The notes under the pieces: generated by a model
Database searches by the model: none
Told to the model about the DNA's origin: nothing
Seen by the model: the letters and a program-made list of their open reading frames with translations, nothing else
Program-made: the position numbers and the translations under genes
In this document: one piece after another, positions 43,065 through 51,485 of the stretch
Layout: each line of letters begins with the position of its first letter
Numbering within the stretch: position 1 is the first letter of the stretch
DNA from: Actinomycetota bacterium
GTDB taxonomy: Bacteria; Actinomycetota; Actinomycetes; Nanopelagicales; Nanopelagicaceae
Assembly (NCBI GenBank): GCA_009698445.1
Contig: WLQG01000003.1
Location: 1 to 61,354, forward strand
Reading direction: 5' to 3'
DNA length: 61,354 nucleotides

Positions 43065-43970
43065 ATGGAATCTACGTCGACCTGGATCATCACAATTGGA
43101 GTTCTAGCAGGGATCATTTTATTTGACCTAGGAATCGCCGTTATCCGTCGCAATAAAGCAACCTCCATGTTTGAATCATCATTTTGGACAGTTTTCTATA
43201 TCGGAACTGCAATTGCATTCGGAGCGCTCCTGCCCCACTGGGCTAGCGAGCAAGGCCAAAAAGAGTTCTTTGCAGGATGGCTTACAGAATATGCATTATC
43301 GGTCGATAACATCTTCGTGTTTATTATTATTCTGGCCAGCTTAAAAGTACAAAAAGAGATGCAACAGTTAGTGCTACTTCTTGGAATCATGCTCACTATC
43401 GCTATTCGTGGACTTCTTATTCCGCTCGGCGCCGCACTCATCTCACGCTTTGCAAGTGTTTTCTTCCTATTCGGAATTTTCCTCATTTATACCGCTTGGC
43501 AGTTGGCCAAGGAAAGCGAAGATGATGAGTGGAAAGAAGGCAAAGTTATTGCCCTGCTAAAAAAACGTGGATTTAGTACCTTTGCCATCGCCCTAGTTGC
43601 CCTGGGTTTAACTAACTTAGTCTTTTCTCTAGATTCAATCCCAGCTATTTTTGGTTTGACGAAGGATCCTTACATTGTTACAACGGCAAATGTCTTTGCC
43701 TTAATGGGATTACGTCAACTCTATTTTTTGCTTGAAGGACTTCTTGCCCGCCTTGTCTATCTCTCAAAAGGTCTTTCATTTATCTTGGGCTTCATCGGAG
43801 TGAAAATGATTATGGAAGCCTTTCACGGAATTGGGATTGATGAACTTGCTGGAGTCCATATTCCAGAAGTCAGTTTGGAAGTTAGTCTGGGCGTAATTAT
43901 TGCAAGCTTAGCCATCACGACAGTAGCTAGCCTGACCGCTACCCGTAATGATGGCAGTGAAATTATTTAA
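43065..43970 (+). CDS. TerC-family integral membrane protein
   Basis: 301 residues from ATG 43065 (MESTSTWIITIG); an in-frame upstream start would lengthen the hydrophilic N-terminus without support. About eight to nine spans. The conserved acidic motifs EYALSVDNIFVF (first repeat) and LVFSLDSIPAIFGLTKDPYIV (second repeat) define TerC/Alx proteins, which export manganese or act in metal loading of secreted proteins. The end converges on hpf with a one-base gap. The physiological ion is inferred from the family. Confidence 0.92.
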   Translation: MESTSTWIITIGVLAGIILFDLGIAVIRRNKATSMFESSFWTVFYIGTAIAFGALLPHWASEQGQKEFFAGWLTEYALSVDNIFVFIIILASLKVQKEMQQLVLLLGIMLTIAIRGLLIPLGAALISRFASVFFLFGIFLIYTAWQLAKESEDDEWKEGKVIALLKKRGFSTFAIALVALGLTNLVFSLDSIPAIFGLTKDPYIVTTANVFALMGLRQLYFLLEGLLARLVYLSKGLSFILGFIGVKMIMEAFHGIGIDELAGVHIPEVSLEVSLGVIIASLAITTVASLTATRNDGSEII

Positions 43971-43971
43971 A

Positions 43972-44304
43972 TTATTTTTTATTCCGCAACGTTTCCCGGT
44001 TGTGCTCTTTACTCTTTTCATGAATTTTTCGTATCTGTATTTCAAAGGTTTTCATTGCAACATCAAAAGCTGCAACATCGTTAAATTCAGAGGCCTCTGC
44101 ACGAATTAACGGTCCAGATCCATGAGAGGTCAAAATAACCCTATGCGAATGTTTGCCCAATTTGGGATTTACTTCATGAATTACTTCAACTTCTACTCGA
44201 TCTATATCAACGCCAAAGCGCTCCATAGTAATTAGTTTGTCATTCGCGATATCTTTAAAGTCTGCGGCAAGTTCGCAATTACGAGTATGAATAAGGATCT
44301 TCAT
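43972..44304 (-). CDS. hpf: Ribosome hibernation-promoting factor / RaiA-like, short form
   Basis: 110-residue S30AE-domain protein that binds the decoding centre of idle ribosomes. The beta-alpha-beta-beta-beta-alpha order is visible, with ITMERFGVDIDRVEVEVIHEVNPKLGKHSHRVILTSH and FDVAMKTFEIQIRKIHEKSKEHN. The C-terminal dimerisation domain of long HPF is absent, so it would form no 100S dimers by itself. In many actinobacteria hpf lies between secA and comF. That site is empty here, and this gene stands next to terC instead. Confidence 0.88.
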   Translation of the reverse strand: MKILIHTRNCELAADFKDIANDKLITMERFGVDIDRVEVEVIHEVNPKLGKHSHRVILTSHGSGPLIRAEASEFNDVAAFDVAMKTFEIQIRKIHEKSKEHNRETLRNKK

Positions 44305-44306
44305 AC

Positions 44307-44690
44307 TTAGAAGGGTAGCGCTATAACCACCACAGTCGCTATCAATGCCAACATAAAAGATTTTCCTAGAATTTTAAGCGCAGTTGCACGATCTGCTGCT
44401 TTGTCTGACGCATCACTGACGCGAGACAAATCACCTAGCTTGCCAAAATTAAAAGTTCCAGCAAATCCATAGGCAAGACAGAATTTACTGCGCGATTGAA
44501 CATAACCCACAGCTGCAACCATGAGAGGAATAAAAATTCCAAGCCGTGCACCTCGTGGAGCGCTCGTTGAAATCATTGTTAGCAAAGAAATAGCTGAAAA
44601 AAATAATCCAACACCTGCAACAAATTGCCTACGGCGAATTTCCTTTTGCCCGATGTTGCACGTTCCTGCAATATATGTTGAATCAGACAT
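44307..44690 (-). CDS. Two- or three-span membrane protein, unknown function
   Basis: 127 residues from ATG 44690 (MSDSTYIAGTCNIGQ). The N-terminal C-N-I-G-x-x-E-I-R-R-R box is followed by two close hydrophobic segments (about 24-60), a central soluble part with Cys (KFCLAYGFAG) and a last span (about 105-125). The start overlaps the stop of the upstream microprotein (ATGTCTGA), which fixes it. I do not recognise the family. It is two bases from hpf and likely in one transcript with it. Confidence 0.65.
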   Translation of the reverse strand: MSDSTYIAGTCNIGQKEIRRRQFVAGVGLFFSAISLLTMISTSAPRGARLGIFIPLMVAAVGYVQSRSKFCLAYGFAGTFNFGKLGDLSRVSDASDKAADRATALKILGKSFMLALIATVVVIALPF

Positions 44691-44832
44691 CTTCGAATTC
44701 ATCTTCATCAATCCATGTCTCGGCAGTTGAATCTTCTTGATGCTCGATCCAAGACAGGAATGAGCCCACGGCACGGAATGCTAAAACCGCAACAGTGACT
44801 GCTGCAATTATTCGGCGAAAGGCTTTGACCAT
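44683..44832 (-). CDS. 49-residue membrane microprotein with acidic tail
   Basis: A short frame from ATG 44832 to TGA 44683, beginning MVKAFRRIIAAVTVAVLAF, with one hydrophobic helix and a strongly acidic end (ETWIDEDEFEDV). It overlaps the next gene by eight bases in another frame, the spacing expected for translational coupling. No homologue was recognised. The basic-hydrophobic-acidic design and the coupling support expression; function is unknown. Confidence 0.55.
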   Translation of the reverse strand: MVKAFRRIIAAVTVAVLAFRAVGSFLSWIEHQEDSTAETWIDEDEFEDV

Positions 44833-44866
44833 GAGATAAAAATACTCTCTATTATCCGTTCCCGCT

Positions 44867-45922
44867 TTAGATAGAAGCTAATGCCTTACTGATGTCGTCC
44901 CAAATATCATCAACATGCTCACAGCCAACCGATAAGCGGATCAACTGCTCTGGAACTGAAGGGCTTTCAATTGGCCAGCGGCGTCTGCGCTCCCACAGTG
45001 ATTCAACCCCACCCAGGCTAGTTGCATGCGCAATCAAGTTTGAAGAGTCACATACATGTTGGGTTTGTTCTGGTGTTCCATCTACTTCGAAGGAAATAAT
45101 TGCCCCAAAGCCGGGATAGCGAACTCGCGTAATTCTGGGATGGGCCTGCAATCTGATAACTAATTCTTTTGCATTCTCTTGCGACTTATTAAATCGCAAA
45201 GGGAATGTTCGCAAACCGCGAAGTGCTAGCCAGGCTTCAAATGGACCTGGGATTGAGCCGTTAAAACTTCGGGAATCCTGTAGGCGCTTTAATAAAGCTG
45301 CATCATTAGTTGAAAGGGATCCCATAAGCACATCACTGTGACCAGATAGGAACTTAGTTACTGAGTGCATAACGATGTCTGCGCCCATAGCTAATGGATT
45401 TTGAACTAGTGGAGTTGCAAAAGTGTTATCGACGGCTACTCCAATACCTAATTTCTTGGCAGCTGAAATAAGAGTAGGAAGGTCAGCAACATCTAGACAT
45501 GGGTTAGTTGGCGATTCGAGCCACACTAATGCTGCCCCTTTCATTGCTTCAATAACTTCTTGAGTATTTACTACATCTACAAATCTGACTTCTAAGCGAC
45601 CGCTAGCATGAAAAGAATTAAGCAAACTCATCACACCGCTATAACCTTGATTTGATGCAACTATCGGTGCACCGATAGGAAGAATTGAAAAGACTGCGCT
45701 GACTGCTGCCATCCCTGATGAGAAAGCAAGAGTTTGCCCACCTTCTAACGCACTTATTGCTTCCTCTAGTGCAGTCCATGTTTGGTTGCCGTAGCGCCCA
45801 TAACCAATTGGTCCACCTGAATGAAATGTCGAAGTTAAATCAATAGATGGGTTGAGTGGAGCATCGGGTTCAACCGGTGGGCGACCAGCGGTGATAGCTC
45901 TTGTTTCAAACTTTTTGCTCAT
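44867..45922 (-). CDS. Cys/Met-metabolism PLP enzyme (cystathionine gamma-synthase/lyase family)
   Basis: 351 residues, somewhat shorter than the usual 380-400. The PLP-lysine motif is HSVTKFLSGHSDVLMG. Upstream, GRYGNQTWTALEEAISALEGG and VWLESPTNPCLDVADL are family hallmarks, and CEHVDDIWDDISKAL ends the chain. Members interconvert cysteine, homocysteine and methionine precursors; whether this one is synthase or lyase cannot be told by eye. It begins 17 bp inside the end of the FAD oxidoreductase gene, which in turn abuts a MalY/PatB-type C-S lyase gene, so three enzymes share a transcript. Confidence 0.88.
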   Translation of the reverse strand: MSKKFETRAITAGRPPVEPDAPLNPSIDLTSTFHSGGPIGYGRYGNQTWTALEEAISALEGGQTLAFSSGMAAVSAVFSILPIGAPIVASNQGYSGVMSLLNSFHASGRLEVRFVDVVNTQEVIEAMKGAALVWLESPTNPCLDVADLPTLISAAKKLGIGVAVDNTFATPLVQNPLAMGADIVMHSVTKFLSGHSDVLMGSLSTNDAALLKRLQDSRSFNGSIPGPFEAWLALRGLRTFPLRFNKSQENAKELVIRLQAHPRITRVRYPGFGAIISFEVDGTPEQTQHVCDSSNLIAHATSLGGVESLWERRRRWPIESPSVPEQLIRLSVGCEHVDDIWDDISKALASI

Positions 45923-47447
45923 GCGCGCATCCTATGCCCCAAGCTTCAAGCACTGCCATCGCAGCGTTGTGACCAGGAATACCGCTTACACCGCCACCGC
46001 GAATTGCTCCTGCACCGCAGATAAAGATGCGGGGATCATCGGTTTCTACTCCCCAACGTATTTCTTGGTTATCTTCGCGAAAAGGAAAACTTAAATCCTT
46101 GTGGAAGATATTGCCACGGGGCAGGCCAACTTCACCTTCAATATCTAACGGTGATTTTACTTCAATGGCAGCAATTACGTTTTCAATTGGCTCAACTAGA
46201 TATTGATTCAGTGAAGCCAAAGCTGCTTTAAGTGCCACAGCTTTAGTGCTTTCGTTGTCAGCATCGAAAATCGCTGCTGGAGTGTGTAATCCAAAGAGTG
46301 TCAGAGTTTGATAACCCTGCGCCTGCAGTTCGGCGCTAAGAATCGAAGGATCGGTAAGGGTATGACAGTACATTTCTATCGGAAGCTTCTCTGGCACATT
46401 GCCAACCTGAGCATCCATATAACTTGATTCACACTCTGCAAAAGATTCATGGGCGTGAAATGTTCCTGCAAAAGCCAAACGTGGATCTATTCCAGATTTC
46501 AATTGAGGCAAGGACTTCAATAAAATATTTATCTTCATCTGTGAGCCTTCAAGACTCACAGGCGGATTTGTTCCGCGCAGTTTTGCTAGAACTTGTGGAG
46601 CGGCGTTGCTCAACACATAGCTAGAGGTTATCTCTGTGCCATTTTCAAGAGTGAGTGTTGCCTGGCTCGAGGAAGTTTTAACTGAATTAACGCGTGAATT
46701 AACTTTGATATGGACTCCCACTGCAGTTGCAACACGTACAAGCTCTTTGACCAGTGCGCCCATTCCGCCACGTGGAACTTTCCATTCGCCGGTTCCATTT
46801 CCAATCAAGTGGTAAAGAAAGCAGATATTTGCTTGCATCTGGAAAGCTGAAGCGAAAGTTCCAATGAGTGCATCAGTCAAAATAACACCACGGACTACAT
46901 CATCCTTAAAACGTGCTTCGATTTCCTCACCGATGGGGCGCTCCATTAAGTAATCCCAAACCTTTGGCATATTAATCTCTGCCTTTAACTGACTTCGTGA
47001 CTTCAAAGGTTGCAGCATTGATGGGGCAATTTTGATCGCAAACTCAGCAATTTCATTATAGAAATCCTGCCAAGCTGCCCACTCACTACCGGATGGATCT
47101 AACTCGTTAAAAGAATCTTCTGTTTCTTTATCCCACTTGCGCGCTACATACAGACCACAATCTTCACCGTTACGAGAGTAAGGCGTATAACTAGAAACCG
47201 TCCGTGAAATACGTTCGAAATTCAAACCAAGATCACTCACGATTTGATCTGGTAGCAGCGAAATCAAATAGGAATAGCGAGAAAGCATGGCATCGTATTC
47301 GGGAAATGCTCTCACACTCGTTGTTGCACCACCTACCTCTGCATTGGCTTCAAGGATGACTACCGATTTGCCAGCTTTTGCAAGATAACTCGCTGCAACA
47401 AGACCGTTATGGCCTCCTCCAATAATTGCAACATCGTAATGAATCAC
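45906..47447 (-). CDS. FAD-dependent oxidoreductase, phytoene-dehydrogenase/PYROXD2-like
   Basis: 513 residues. The N-terminal dinucleotide fold has IIGGGHNGLVAASYLAKAG and VILEANAEVGGATTS, and the C-terminal FAD motif is FICGAGAIRGGGVSGIPGHNAAMAVLE. The overall pattern is that of the CrtI-like flavoprotein amine-oxidase superfamily, nearest in feel to the PYROXD2 subgroup rather than to true carotenoid desaturases; no other carotenoid gene is nearby. The start ATG 47447 shares one base with the stop of the MalY-type gene. The substrate is unknown; association with two sulfur-amino-acid PLP enzymes is seen but unexplained. Confidence 0.82.
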   Translation of the reverse strand: MIHYDVAIIGGGHNGLVAASYLAKAGKSVVILEANAEVGGATTSVRAFPEYDAMLSRYSYLISLLPDQIVSDLGLNFERISRTVSSYTPYSRNGEDCGLYVARKWDKETEDSFNELDPSGSEWAAWQDFYNEIAEFAIKIAPSMLQPLKSRSQLKAEINMPKVWDYLMERPIGEEIEARFKDDVVRGVILTDALIGTFASAFQMQANICFLYHLIGNGTGEWKVPRGGMGALVKELVRVATAVGVHIKVNSRVNSVKTSSSQATLTLENGTEITSSYVLSNAAPQVLAKLRGTNPPVSLEGSQMKINILLKSLPQLKSGIDPRLAFAGTFHAHESFAECESSYMDAQVGNVPEKLPIEMYCHTLTDPSILSAELQAQGYQTLTLFGLHTPAAIFDADNESTKAVALKAALASLNQYLVEPIENVIAAIEVKSPLDIEGEVGLPRGNIFHKDLSFPFREDNQEIRWGVETDDPRIFICGAGAIRGGGVSGIPGHNAAMAVLEAWGIGCAHEQKV

Positions 47448-48613
47448 TACAAAGATTTCACAATTCGATCTATTGCCTCAGTCAGAATTGTTGGACTAGT
47501 CGCGTAATTTAAACGGACAAACTGTGTGCTTTGCGCTCCGTACATATATCCAGCATTAAAGGCTACCTTGCCGCGTTCTAATAAAGTTTGAGCAGGGTTC
47601 TCACCTAAATTAAGTGAGGTTAGATCCAACCAAGCAACATAACTGGACTGTGGCAAATGTGTCTTAACTGAAGGTAATTTGGCGCTGAGTAAATCTCGCA
47701 CCATGATGGAATTCTTTTCTAATGTATCAAGAACTGAATCGAGCCAGACTTCACCATCTTTAAATGCTGCTGCAGATGCAAATGCACCAAGGATTGAAGA
47801 TCGAAATTTAACCGCTGGTGGCATCAATTTTAGAACTTCATCGATGGACTCATTTTGCGAAACAATTAAAGCTGATTTAAGCCCAGCAATGTTCCAGCCC
47901 TTAGAGGCAGAAGTTACGGTAATGCCAACTTCTCGCGCAGCTTCACTGACAGTCAAGAATGGAACAAATTCATGTGATTTAAAGGTTAATGGTGAATGAA
48001 TCTCATCACTGATTACGATGACGCCGTACTTCTTGGCCATATCTGCGATTCGAGTTAGCTCTGCACGAGAATAGATTCGACCCAATGGATTATGCGGAGA
48101 ACACAAGAGATGGACTTTGATACCTGATGCATACGTTTTTTCAACTTCATCTAAATCTAATGTCCAGGGATTCACATCACTATCTGAACCCGTGTTAACA
48201 AAAGGAATATCTATTCTTTCTAATCTGACTTCATTGATCCAGTTAAAGAAGTTTTGATAAACTGGTGAATTGATAAGTATGCGATCCCCAGGCTGTGTGA
48301 AAACTCTCAATACTTCAACGCAGCCAACTCCAACATCTGCAGCAATTCTGACCTGTGACTTGTCTACTTCCCAATTCCAACGCTTGGCGCAAAATGCTGC
48401 GAAGCCATCAGCTAACTCAGGAACTGGCCCTAAATATCCAAGGTCGGATTGAGTAACCATGTCAATTAATACGTCGCGAATAGGTTGTGCAATTGGAAAG
48501 TCCATTTCCATAACTGGCAGCGGTAAAACATCTGCTGGAAAACCCCGCCACTTTTCAGAGCTATGGGTGAGAAGTTCGCTCAATGATGGCGCAACAACGT
48601 TGTGATCAGACAT
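47447..48613 (-). CDS. MalY/PatB-type PLP-dependent C-S lyase (aminotransferase fold)
   Basis: 388 residues from ATG 48613 (MSDHNVVAPSLSEL); a longer upstream reading was rejected because family proteins begin about here. Fold-type I features: LPVMEMDFPIA near the start, LCSPHNPLGRIYSRAEL, VISDEIHSPL and the Lys motif TSASKGWNIAGLKSALIV. Members cleave cystathionine or cysteine conjugates, releasing a thiol, pyruvate and ammonia. It leads a three-gene run with an FAD oxidoreductase and a Met/Cys-metabolism enzyme. Beta-cystathionase function in methionine synthesis is plausible. Confidence 0.87.
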   Translation of the reverse strand: MSDHNVVAPSLSELLTHSSEKWRGFPADVLPLPVMEMDFPIAQPIRDVLIDMVTQSDLGYLGPVPELADGFAAFCAKRWNWEVDKSQVRIAADVGVGCVEVLRVFTQPGDRILINSPVYQNFFNWINEVRLERIDIPFVNTGSDSDVNPWTLDLDEVEKTYASGIKVHLLCSPHNPLGRIYSRAELTRIADMAKKYGVIVISDEIHSPLTFKSHEFVPFLTVSEAAREVGITVTSASKGWNIAGLKSALIVSQNESIDEVLKLMPPAVKFRSSILGAFASAAAFKDGEVWLDSVLDTLEKNSIMVRDLLSAKLPSVKTHLPQSSYVAWLDLTSLNLGENPAQTLLERGKVAFNAGYMYGAQSTQFVRLNYATSPTILTEAIDRIVKSL

Positions 48614-48732
48614 AGCGGCAAGATTACCCTGCGCCGTTGAGTTATTGAAATAGGTCCGGGGCTCAGCAGTCTCCAGCGCTGCTCCCACTGCAACTTGCAA
48701 AAGCTAGGGGAAAAAAGGGTAAATTGGCTTCC

Positions 48733-49326
48733 ATGAGCAATCAAATTGAAACACAGGTCGATGTCACTCTCACTGAACGAAATCGCGTGACTGCATTATT
48801 TCGAATTATTCTTGTCGTACCTATGGCCATCTTTGTAGCTGCTTTTGCGCCACAACAATTTGATACCACTAACACCGTTTGGGCTGCAGGATTTTTCGTC
48901 TTGCCAGTTGCTTTGTCTATCGTTTTTCGCCAGGCATATCCATCGTATTTATTGGCATTTAATGAAGCCTTCTTATCGCTATCCACTCGCGTAGATGCAT
49001 ACATCCTTTTACTAACCGATGAATATCCTTCACTCGAAGAAAATGATGTCGTCAGTGTCACTTTCCCTGAAGTGGATCCAAAAGCTCTCAATCGTTATTT
49101 GCCATTGGTGAAGTGGTTGTTAGCAATACCTTTATACATCGTTGGTCTTGTTTATGGTATTTACGCATTCTTCTTAACGATTTTTGCTTGGGTAAGCGTT
49201 GTCCTTACAGGTAATTATCCTGAGTGGTGTGCGCAAGGCGTTGTAGGAACTATTGCTTTCTGGAACCGCGTTGTTGGATATGCGCTTCTTATGATTACAG
49301 ATGAATATCCAACTTTCTCACTCTAA
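48733..49326 (+). CDS. DUF4389-family membrane protein
   Basis: 197 residues from ATG 48733; an in-frame TTG nine bases earlier is possible but follows no better signal. AAAAGGG stands about 13 bases upstream. Two N-terminal spans (about 21-70) and two later ones (about 130-175) surround a soluble part with a repeated segment DAYILLLTDEYPSLE and YALLMITDEYPTFSL. This TDEYP motif and the NRVTALFRIILVVP start are typical of DUF4389 proteins, which are common in actinobacteria and uncharacterised. The glycosylase gene follows after four bases. Confidence 0.8.
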   Translation: MSNQIETQVDVTLTERNRVTALFRIILVVPMAIFVAAFAPQQFDTTNTVWAAGFFVLPVALSIVFRQAYPSYLLAFNEAFLSLSTRVDAYILLLTDEYPSLEENDVVSVTFPEVDPKALNRYLPLVKWLLAIPLYIVGLVYGIYAFFLTIFAWVSVVLTGNYPEWCAQGVVGTIAFWNRVVGYALLMITDEYPTFSL

Positions 49327-49330
49327 ATAA

Positions 49331-49975
49331 ATGGCGGTTCATTCTGCGCAAAAGATGCGGCGCATCGTCGCAGAAGTAGCCCAGATGGATCGCAAATTTG
49401 CACCACTTATTGAGCGTCGCCCGCTCTGCACACTTGGTCGCAGCGAGCCAACAGAATCTCATTTTGAATCGTTAGTAAGTTCGGTCATTTCTCAGCAGCT
49501 GGCAACTAAAGCTGCCGAGACGATTCATGGCCGACTCGTTGATCTATGCAAGGGAACTATTAACGCTAAAAAGTTAATCAAACTCGATGATCTCGCACTT
49601 CGTGAAATCGGCGTATCTGGGGCGAAGGCCCGCACAATTAAGGGCTTATCTATGGCAGTAGTTGATAAAACAATTCCCATCGATTCGATTGATGAAATTC
49701 ATGACGACCAAGAGATTTATGAAAAATTAACTTCGCTCTGGGGCATAGGCAGATGGACCGTTGAAATGTTTATGATGTTTCAATTAGGTCGCCTTGATGT
49801 CTGGCCTACTGGAGATTTAGCGGTTCGCCGTGGCTGGGATATTGTCCACAAAAACAAAGAAGAAACACTGGCAAAAGCTTTAGATAGCAAAGGTGAAAAA
49901 TTACATCCATACCGAAGTGTTGTTGCTTGGTACTGCTATCAAGCCGTTCATGAAAGCCGTGGGTTGGATTACTAA
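49331..49975 (+). CDS. alkA: DNA-3-methyladenine glycosylase II (HhH-GPD)
   Basis: 214 residues. Removes alkylated bases from DNA, starting base excision repair. It has the SSVISQQLATKAAETIHGR helix, the helix-hairpin-helix LTSLWGIGRWTVEMFMMF, and WPTGDLAVRRGW with the catalytic Asp. The family is AlkA-like without an N-terminal domain. The stop overlaps by four bases with that of convergent msrB. Expression together with the DUF4389 protein is likely given the four-base spacing. Confidence 0.9.
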   Translation: MAVHSAQKMRRIVAEVAQMDRKFAPLIERRPLCTLGRSEPTESHFESLVSSVISQQLATKAAETIHGRLVDLCKGTINAKKLIKLDDLALREIGVSGAKARTIKGLSMAVVDKTIPIDSIDEIHDDQEIYEKLTSLWGIGRWTVEMFMMFQLGRLDVWPTGDLAVRRGWDIVHKNKEETLAKALDSKGEKLHPYRSVVAWYCYQAVHESRGLDY

Positions 49976-50385
49976 TTATCCTCAAGGATGAGTGAGACAG
50001 AGTTAATACACCAGCGCTCATCAGTTGGAACATCGTAACCTTCACCTTTAAAAATATGTCCGAGGTGAGAACCACATGCTGCGCAGCGAACTTCGGTACG
50101 CACACGAGGAAACAATGATCGGTCCTCAATTAACTCAACTGCATCATCAGCTGTTGGTGCATAGAAAGATGGCCAACCACAACCAGAATGAAACTTTGTC
50201 TCACTTCTAAAAAGTTCTGCGCTGCACGCTTTGCATTTGTAAACGCCGATTTTATCCGTGTCGGTATATTCCCCAGTAAATGGTCGTTCAGTTGCGGCAT
50301 TACGCAACACATCATATGAAAGTGGATCTAACTTAGCTTTGAGTTCCGCTTCATTAATTGCTACTGGATACTCTTTTTCGCTCAT
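49972..50385 (-). CDS. msrB: Peptide-methionine (R)-S-oxide reductase
   Basis: 137 residues. Repairs methionine R-sulfoxide in proteins. Two CxxC pairs (CKACSAE and CAACGSH) bind structural zinc, SGCGWPSFY lies at the substrate site, and RWCINSVSL carries the catalytic Cys. Its ATG overlaps the msrA stop (ATGA), so the two stereospecific reductases are produced together. No signal peptide: cytosolic. Confidence 0.94.
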   Translation of the reverse strand: MSEKEYPVAINEAELKAKLDPLSYDVLRNAATERPFTGEYTDTDKIGVYKCKACSAELFRSETKFHSGCGWPSFYAPTADDAVELIEDRSLFPRVRTEVRCAACGSHLGHIFKGEGYDVPTDERWCINSVSLILEDN

Positions 50386-50909
50386 ACAGATAAACCTTGA
50401 CTGGGATAGGCAACGCCTGTACTTGAGTGACAGTCATAACCGTTGGGGTTTTTTTCTAAATATCTCTGGTGGTACTCCTCGGCCAAGTAATACTCGACTC
50501 CATCCGCGCTTTTGATTTCTGTAACAATCTGATCTAATCCTGCACTTGTGAGCACACCTTGATAAACATCGCGTGAATGTTGCGCAGTTACATACTGCTC
50601 TGGAGTAGAGGTGTAAATTGAACTTCGATATTGAGTGCCAATATCTCCACCCTGTTGATTGAGTGAGGTTGGATCATGCATTGTCCAAAACTCTTCCAAC
50701 AATCTCTGATAACTAACTTTGCTCTCATCAAAAACAACTTTGACCATTTCTGCATGGCCTGTAACCCCAGTGCATACTTGTTCATACGATGGATTAGCTC
50801 GTGTTCCACCCATGTAACCAACTGAAGTTTCTAGAACTCCATCGATCTGCCACAAACGGCGTTCGGCGCCCCAAAAACATCCTGTTGCAAAATATGCGAT
50901 TGAACTCAT
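50382..50909 (-). CDS. msrA: Peptide-methionine (S)-S-oxide reductase
   Basis: 175 residues from ATG 50909 (MSSIAYFATGCFWG), chosen because the catalytic GCFWG (Cys11) should lie near the N-terminus; starts further upstream add an unlikely Arg-rich extension. Further family motifs are GYMGGTRANPSYEQVCTG, GHAEMVKV and GTQYRSSIY. It reduces methionine S-sulfoxide and is translationally coupled to msrB. It lies upstream of the tRNA-Arg(CCG) gene in opposite orientation. Confidence 0.94.
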   Translation of the reverse strand: MSSIAYFATGCFWGAERRLWQIDGVLETSVGYMGGTRANPSYEQVCTGVTGHAEMVKVVFDESKVSYQRLLEEFWTMHDPTSLNQQGGDIGTQYRSSIYTSTPEQYVTAQHSRDVYQGVLTSAGLDQIVTEIKSADGVEYYLAEEYHQRYLEKNPNGYDCHSSTGVAYPSQGLSV

Positions 50910-50971
50910 GCGCATAATTCTGGCAGTAACACGCCAGAAGCGCACCCGCTGATAACCTACTCATCTCACGA

Positions 50972-51043
50972 GCCCCCGTAGCTCAGGGGATAGAGCACCG
51001 CCCTCCGGAGGCGGGTGCACAGGTTCGAATCCTGTCGGGGGCA
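50972..51043 (+). tRNA. tRNA-Arg (anticodon CCG)
   Basis: The acceptor GCCCCCG (50972-50978) pairs with CGGGGGC (51036-51042), with discriminator A51043. The anticodon stem CCGCC/GGCGG has CCG at 51005-51007. CCA is not encoded. It reads CGG codons. Confidence 0.97.
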
Positions 51044-51174
51044 CCCCGCGCGACGAATATCACCTTAATTTTCTCAATCTTTTTCGATTCATCCTTGTTT
51101 ATCAATGCCTGACAAGGGAGAATTAACTTCTTGCGCAACATCGAAGTGCGTATTACCACGTTCAGAATTACAGT

Positions 51175-51194
51175 GGTTTGGGTTTGCCCAAATC
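51175..51194 (+). promoter_or_regulatory. Inverted repeat in the whiB1 leader
   Basis: TTTGGG (51177-51182) and CCCAAA (51187-51192) with loop TTTG form a perfect palindrome, extended by a G-T and a G-C pair. It lies eight bases before the ribosome-binding site of whiB1. It could be an operator, perhaps autoregulatory, or an mRNA hairpin. The rest of 51044-51174 shows nothing else clear. Confidence 0.45.
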
Positions 51195-51215
51195 TTTCTA
51201 TAAAGGAGGTTCCCC

Positions 51216-51485
51216 ATGGATTGGCGACATCAATCTGCCTGCCGCGATGAAGATCCAGAACTCTTCTTTCCAGTTGGAAATACAGGGCCAGCATTAACAC
51301 AAATTGAAGAAGCGAAAAAAGTTTGTAACCGCTGCATTGTGAAAGAACCATGTCTTGCGTGGGCCTTAGAGAGCGGTCAAGATGCTGGTGTGTGGGGCGG
51401 ACTTTCAGAAGATGAGCGTCGTGCACTTAAACGTCGCGCAGCACGTAATCGTGCGCGCCTTTTGGAGCAGCAAAACCAATTCTAA
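51216..51485 (+). CDS. whiB1: WhiB-family iron-sulfur transcription factor, WhiB1 type
   Basis: 89 residues. A [4Fe-4S] cluster protein that responds to nitric oxide or redox change and works with the principal sigma factor. The four cluster Cys are C9, C37, C40 and C46, GVWGG is at 58-62, and a basic C-terminus (RRALKRRAARNRAR) binds DNA. The sequence is close to mycobacterial WhiB1 from the first residue (MDWRH, RDEDPELFFPVGN). AAAGGAGG at 51202-51209 is an excellent ribosome-binding site. Its stop overlaps that of the PdtaS-type kinase, the same neighbour as in mycobacteria. Confidence 0.95.
   Translation: MDWRHQSACRDEDPELFFPVGNTGPALTQIEEAKKVCNRCIVKEPCLAWALESGQDAGVWGGLSEDERRALKRRAARNRARLLEQQNQF

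Noticed and set aside
45906-47447. Carotenoid desaturase CrtI
   Set aside because: The CrtI-like FAD motifs are present but there is no crtB, crtE or opsin-related gene nearby, and the PYROXD2-like subgroup fits better.
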